From Prevotellaceae bacterium (lineage in GTDB: Bacteria; Bacteroidota; Bacteroidia; Bacteroidales; Bacteroidaceae): a stretch of DNA of 10,128 bases. The translations under genes and the position numbers were made by a program. The stretch is from positions 1 through 10,128 of the forward strand of contig JAFLUS010000047.1 in NCBI GenBank assembly GCA_022508685.1, read 5' to 3'. Below, in pieces: positions 6,765 to 10,128 of the stretch (within the stretch, counting starts at the first letter, position 1; each line of letters begins with the position of its first letter). The notes beneath the pieces are model-generated. The model did not search any database. It saw nothing but the letters and a program-made list of their open reading frames with translations, and had not been told where the DNA came from.

Positions 6765-8513
6765 ATGAAAAAAATACTCTTCGCCATCGTCCTCTCCACG
6801 CTCTGCAGCCTTGTTGCCGCACAGGGGAACGACGTTGCCGCACCCAAATGGACGGCAAAGGCGCAGAAATCCATCGTTGCCCTCATTGCCTACGACCGCA
6901 ACAACGAAATGCTGCACGAAGGTACGGCAACCTATATCAGCAACGACGGCGTTGCCGTCACCGACTACGCCACGCTGCGCAATGCCTACAGCGCCGTCGT
7001 CGTCGATGCTGACGGACGCAAGAGCAACGTCGTCCGCATCTTGGGGGCTGACGAAACCTATGGTGTGGTGAAATTCCTGACCGACAACCGCAAGTCCACC
7101 CCGCTTCCGCTGGCGGCAGCCACCGATGGCGCGACGGGCACGACCGCCTACGCCCTTCCTTATTATAAAGGAAAGCGCACCACCTGTCCCGCTGCGCAGA
7201 TTGAAAAGAAAGACGCGGTGGAAGGCACCTATGCCTACTACACCCTCAATGCTGCCTTTGCGCAGACCTGCAATGGCGCTCCCCTGCTCTCTTCGCGCGG
7301 CGAACTGCTCGGCATCGTGCAATCGCCCTTCGGCGGCAAGAGTTACGCCACCGACGCCCGTTTCGCGCAAAGCCTTTCCATTGCTGCCATTCAGAGCAAG
7401 TCGGCAACCCTTGCGCTCGACAACATCCACATGCCCAAGGGACTGCCCGACAGCAAGGAGGAATCGCTCGTCTACCTCTATTTCAAGTCGCGTTCTGCCG
7501 ACAACGACGAGTACATCGACCTGCTGAACCTCTTTGTCGCTACCTATCCCGACGTGGCTGAAGGCTATCTGCGACGCGCCACGCCACTCATCGACCTCCA
7601 GCAGTTTGACAATGCCGACCGCGACCTCCAGACCTACTTGCGTCTGGCATCCGACAAGGCTGCGGCACACGCATCCGTTGCCGACGTCATCTACACCAAA
7701 CTGCGCTACCAGCCCACGCCCGAATATCCGGCATGGACTTACGACATTGCCGTCAGCCACATCGACCAGTCCATCAGTGCCACGCAAGCCCACCTCGCTG
7801 CTGCCACCACCGATTCGCTGCGCAATGCCATCGACGCCAATCTGCTCAAATATCAGTTGCAGAAAGCCCTCATTCTGACGGCAAAGCAAGACGACAGCGG
7901 TGCCATTGCCATTTATGACGACATCAACAACGGCCCCCACCGCTCACCCGCCACGCTCTATGCCTCCAGCATGGCGCATCAGGCACGGGGCGACAGCCTC
8001 TCCCTGTGCATCCAGTTGCTCGATTCCGCCATCGCCCTCTTTCCCACACCCAAGCCGCAGGAAGCCGCCAACTACTATCTGCGCCGTGCCGAACTCCTTG
8101 CTGCCTGCAACCGCAACCGCGAATCCGTAGCCGACTACAACCAGTTCTGCTACCTCAACAATAACAACGTCACGCCGGCATTCTACTACGAGCGCTTCGC
8201 CGTAGAGAAGCAAGGCAGAATGTATCAGCAGGCACTCGACGACATCAATCTCGCCATCGACGGTGCACCGCGCGAACCATTCTATCGCTTGGAAAAGAGC
8301 GGACTGCTGCTCATTGTCAACCAACTCGACGAGTGCATCGCCACCGCCCGCGAATGTCTCGCCCTCGACCCCAACAATGCCGATGCCCTCCGCATCATGG
8401 GGTATGCACAACTGCAGCAGGGCGACCGCACCGCCGCACGCTCCACGCTGCAACGTGCCGTCGACCTCGGCGACGAAGGCGCACGCGAAATCATCGACAC
8501 GTATCTGAAATAA
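6765..8513 (+). CDS. Secreted trypsin-like pseudoprotease with C-terminal TPRs
   Basis: This is a 582-aa exported protein. The signal peptide has a VAA/Q cleavage site after residue 19. Residues of about 25-215 follow the layout of a trypsin/HtrA-like (S1C) domain: an IVAL start, GTATYISNDGVAVTDYATL, ADETYGVVKFL, and NGAPLLSSRGELLGIV. At each expected catalytic position the residue is wrong: Ala69 where TNxHV has His, Thr98/Tyr99 where DxAVLK has Asp, and Asn170 where NSGGPL has Ser. It is therefore probably a non-proteolytic fold. Residues of about 260-582 are TPR-like, clearest at 440-510 and 515-575 (CLALDPNNADALRIMGYAQ). Genes of this kind are commonly annotated 'serine protease' in Bacteroidales. 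It starts 43 bp after recN, the largest internal gap of the run, where I saw no clear promoter. A role in periplasmic peptide or protein binding is inference. Confidence 0.85.
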   Translation: MKKILFAIVLSTLCSLVAAQGNDVAAPKWTAKAQKSIVALIAYDRNNEMLHEGTATYISNDGVAVTDYATLRNAYSAVVVDADGRKSNVVRILGADETYGVVKFLTDNRKSTPLPLAAATDGATGTTAYALPYYKGKRTTCPAAQIEKKDAVEGTYAYYTLNAAFAQTCNGAPLLSSRGELLGIVQSPFGGKSYATDARFAQSLSIAAIQSKSATLALDNIHMPKGLPDSKEESLVYLYFKSRSADNDEYIDLLNLFVATYPDVAEGYLRRATPLIDLQQFDNADRDLQTYLRLASDKAAAHASVADVIYTKLRYQPTPEYPAWTYDIAVSHIDQSISATQAHLAAATTDSLRNAIDANLLKYQLQKALILTAKQDDSGAIAIYDDINNGPHRSPATLYASSMAHQARGDSLSLCIQLLDSAIALFPTPKPQEAANYYLRRAELLAACNRNRESVADYNQFCYLNNNNVTPAFYYERFAVEKQGRMYQQALDDINLAIDGAPREPFYRLEKSGLLLIVNQLDECIATARECLALDPNNADALRIMGYAQLQQGDRTAARSTLQRAVDLGDEGAREIIDTYLK

Positions 8514-8527
8514 TATCGAAAACATAT

Positions 8528-10128
8528 ATGGAATTCAAGATTATTGCAAAGACCTTTCAGGGCTTGGAAGAAGTTCTGGCTCAAGAAATCACAGCCATCG
8601 GCGGAAACGACATTGTCATCGGCAACCGCATGGTCACCTTCACCGGCGACAAGGAACTGCTCTATCGCGCCAACTTCTGTCTGCGTACAGCCGTGCGCGT
8701 GCTCAAGCCCATTAAGGAATTCAAGGCAACCGATGCCGACGAAGTTTATGAAGAAGTGAAACGCATGGATTGGGCAGACATCATGGACGAAAAGCAGACG
8801 TTCCTCGTCGATTCCGTCGTCTTTAGCGACACGTTCCGCCATTCCAAATTCGTTGCCTACCGCGTCAAGGACGCCATTGCCGACTATTTCCGCGAAAAGA
8901 CCGACACTCGCCCGAACGTCAGCATCAGCAATCCCGACATCCGCGTCAACGTCCACATTGCCGAAAACAACGTCACCATTTCCCTCGACTCCTCCGGCGA
9001 AAGCCTCCACAAACGCGGCTACCGCACCGGTTCCGTCGCAGCACCGCTCAACGAGGTGCTCGCAGCCGGCATGGTGATGCTCACAGGTTGGAACGGCGAC
9101 AGCGACCTCGTCGACCCCTTCTGCGGCTCAGGCACCATCCTCGTCGAGGCAGCCCTCATCGCCCGCAACATCTATCCGGGCGTATTCCGCGAAGAATTCG
9201 GCTTCGAACGCTGGAAAGACTTCGACCCGCAACTCCTTGAGAACATCTACAACGACGACTCGCAAGAACGCGAATTTACCCATAAGATATACGGCTTCGA
9301 CATCAACCGCCAAGCCGTTGCCATTGCCACCGACAACGTCCGTTCGGCAGGCGTGTCGCAAATCGTCGACGTGCAGCAAGGCGATTTCTACGACTTCGAA
9401 TGGAATCCGAAAACCGTCATCTCCGACGACCTCGACGTCGCCGCCTTCGGTGCAGCCGTCAGCGCCGAACCCGAAGTGCGTCCCGCCGTCATGATTACCA
9501 ATCCGCCCTACGGCGAACGCATCACCACCGACAACATTCTCGACCTCTATGCCACCATCGGTTCACGACTGAAACAGGCATTTGCCGGCAACGACGCATG
9601 GATACTCAGCACCCACGACGAATGTTTCGCCCAAATCGGATTCCGTCCCTCCACAAAAATCGCCCTCTACAACGGCAATCTCCCTTGCGAATTCCGCCGT
9701 TACCAAGTCTTTGCCGGACGACTGAGCGACCGACGCAGCGAAGGACTCGACATCAAGACCGACGAAGAACGCGAACGCAACCGCACCTTCAAGCCCCTCC
9801 GCCGACGCGAAGAAACCGCCTTCGACGGAAAGAGTTGGCGCGGCAACCATGGTTCGCGCGACGACGAACACTATTTCCGTTCGCGTCCCGACCGCAACAA
9901 CGACCGTCCGCGTCGCAACGACCGCCCTCGCCACAACGACGAACCCGAATTCGTTCCGCTCTTCGAAGGCGACGAAGCCCCCACGCTCAATCGCCACAAC
10001 TTCAAATGGGGCGACCGCGGCGACAACTATCGTCCCTACGACGCATCCCGCCGTCCGCGCCGCGACCATGACGACCGACCACAGTCCGACCGCCGTGAAC
10101 GCAAAGAACGTAAACCATTTGACCGCGA
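8528..10128 (+). CDS. rlmL: RlmL-type 23S rRNA guanine-N2 methyltransferase (3' end cut)
   Basis: The frame is open from the ATG at 8528 to the window edge: 533 full codons without a stop, so the gene is truncated by the window and not broken. Residues of about 1-160 form the ferredoxin-like/THUMP RNA-binding region (MEFKIIAKTFQGLEEVLAQE at the start). The Rossmann methyltransferase follows, with SAM-binding DPFCGSGT at 196-203, a further acidic motif YGFDIN near 255-261, and the amino-methyltransferase motif NPPYGER at 325-331. This is the COG0116/RlmL family, whose E. coli member makes m2G2445 in 23S rRNA using S-adenosylmethionine. There is no sign of a following RlmK half up to residue 533. 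From about residue 400 a highly charged tail begins, with RPRRND/RPRHND repeats. It starts 14 bp after the pseudoprotease gene with an A-rich leader. The exact target base is inferred from the family. Confidence 0.92.
   Translation, partial: MEFKIIAKTFQGLEEVLAQEITAIGGNDIVIGNRMVTFTGDKELLYRANFCLRTAVRVLKPIKEFKATDADEVYEEVKRMDWADIMDEKQTFLVDSVVFSDTFRHSKFVAYRVKDAIADYFREKTDTRPNVSISNPDIRVNVHIAENNVTISLDSSGESLHKRGYRTGSVAAPLNEVLAAGMVMLTGWNGDSDLVDPFCGSGTILVEAALIARNIYPGVFREEFGFERWKDFDPQLLENIYNDDSQEREFTHKIYGFDINRQAVAIATDNVRSAGVSQIVDVQQGDFYDFEWNPKTVISDDLDVAAFGAAVSAEPEVRPAVMITNPPYGERITTDNILDLYATIGSRLKQAFAGNDAWILSTHDECFAQIGFRPSTKIALYNGNLPCEFRRYQVFAGRLSDRRSEGLDIKTDEERERNRTFKPLRRREETAFDGKSWRGNHGSRDDEHYFRSRPDRNNDRPRRNDRPRHNDEPEFVPLFEGDEAPTLNRHNFKWGDRGDNYRPYDASRRPRRDHDDRPQSDRRERKERKPFDR
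9893..9940 (+). repeat. Short degenerate repeat coding RN/RPRxND units
   Basis: Within the methyltransferase tail, residues 456-471 read RNND, RPRRND, RPRHND: a degenerate hexapeptide repeated about two and a half times, encoded by near-repeats of about 18 bp. It lies inside a longer low-complexity region rich in Arg, Asp, Asn and Pro that runs from about 9725 to the end of the window. It probably arose by slippage or selection for a disordered, RNA-binding tail. The DNA copies differ at several bases, so this is not a recent exact duplication. Confidence 0.6.

Noticed and set aside
1..10128. Frequent words such as TGCCGAC spread across the window as possible uptake or Chi-like sites.
   Set aside because: They mostly coincide with Ala-Asp codon pairs (GCC GAC), which are abundant in these proteins, and they show no strand or spacing pattern beyond coding use.

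Overview
The window looks like chromosomal DNA of a Bacteroidota bacterium, probably order Bacteroidales (a GC-rich Prevotella- or Muribaculum-like lineage is my guess; no rRNA is present to settle it). The evidence is a TAnnTTTG-type -7 promoter element, A-rich leaders without Shine-Dalgarno sequences before the genes, secreted proteins whose predicted mature ends begin with Gln, and a large periplasmic TPR protein paired with a beta-barrel protein. Base composition and codon use appear uniform by eye, rich in GCC, GAC and CTC/CTG with few TTA, CTA or TCA codons. I see no sign of a recently acquired island.

Layout. Positions 1-53 hold the tail of an upstream transcription unit with a strong rho-independent terminator. 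A candidate promoter follows at about 84-115. Six plus-strand genes then run to the window end with gaps of only 7, 25, 6, 43 and 14 bp, so they could form one operon: (1) a secreted protein of about 955 aa made almost wholly of TPR-like repeats; (2) a 550-aa outer-membrane beta-barrel protein without a TonB plug domain; (3) a 114-aa Cys-rich protein resembling the zinc-binding segment of IS1182-type transposases; (4) recN, the SMC-like DNA repair ATPase; (5) a 582-aa secreted protein with a trypsin-like fold that has apparently lost its catalytic triad, followed by TPR repeats; (6) an RlmL-type THUMP/SAM-dependent 23S rRNA guanine-N2 methyltransferase, still open at the window end, with a long Arg/Asn/Asp-rich tail. 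No noncoding stretch exceeds about 135 bp.

How the genes may work together. Genes 1 and 2 look like a functional pair: a periplasmic TPR scaffold and an outer-membrane barrel. Gene 5 is a second periplasmic TPR scaffold. recN and the rRNA methyltransferase are housekeeping genes that may simply share transcription. The least explained parts are the small transposase-derived-looking protein (4685-5029), the triad-less protease/TPR fusion (6765-8513) and the TPR/barrel pair (132-4659). I find no CRISPR array, complete insertion sequence, tRNA, rRNA or recognisable defence system.
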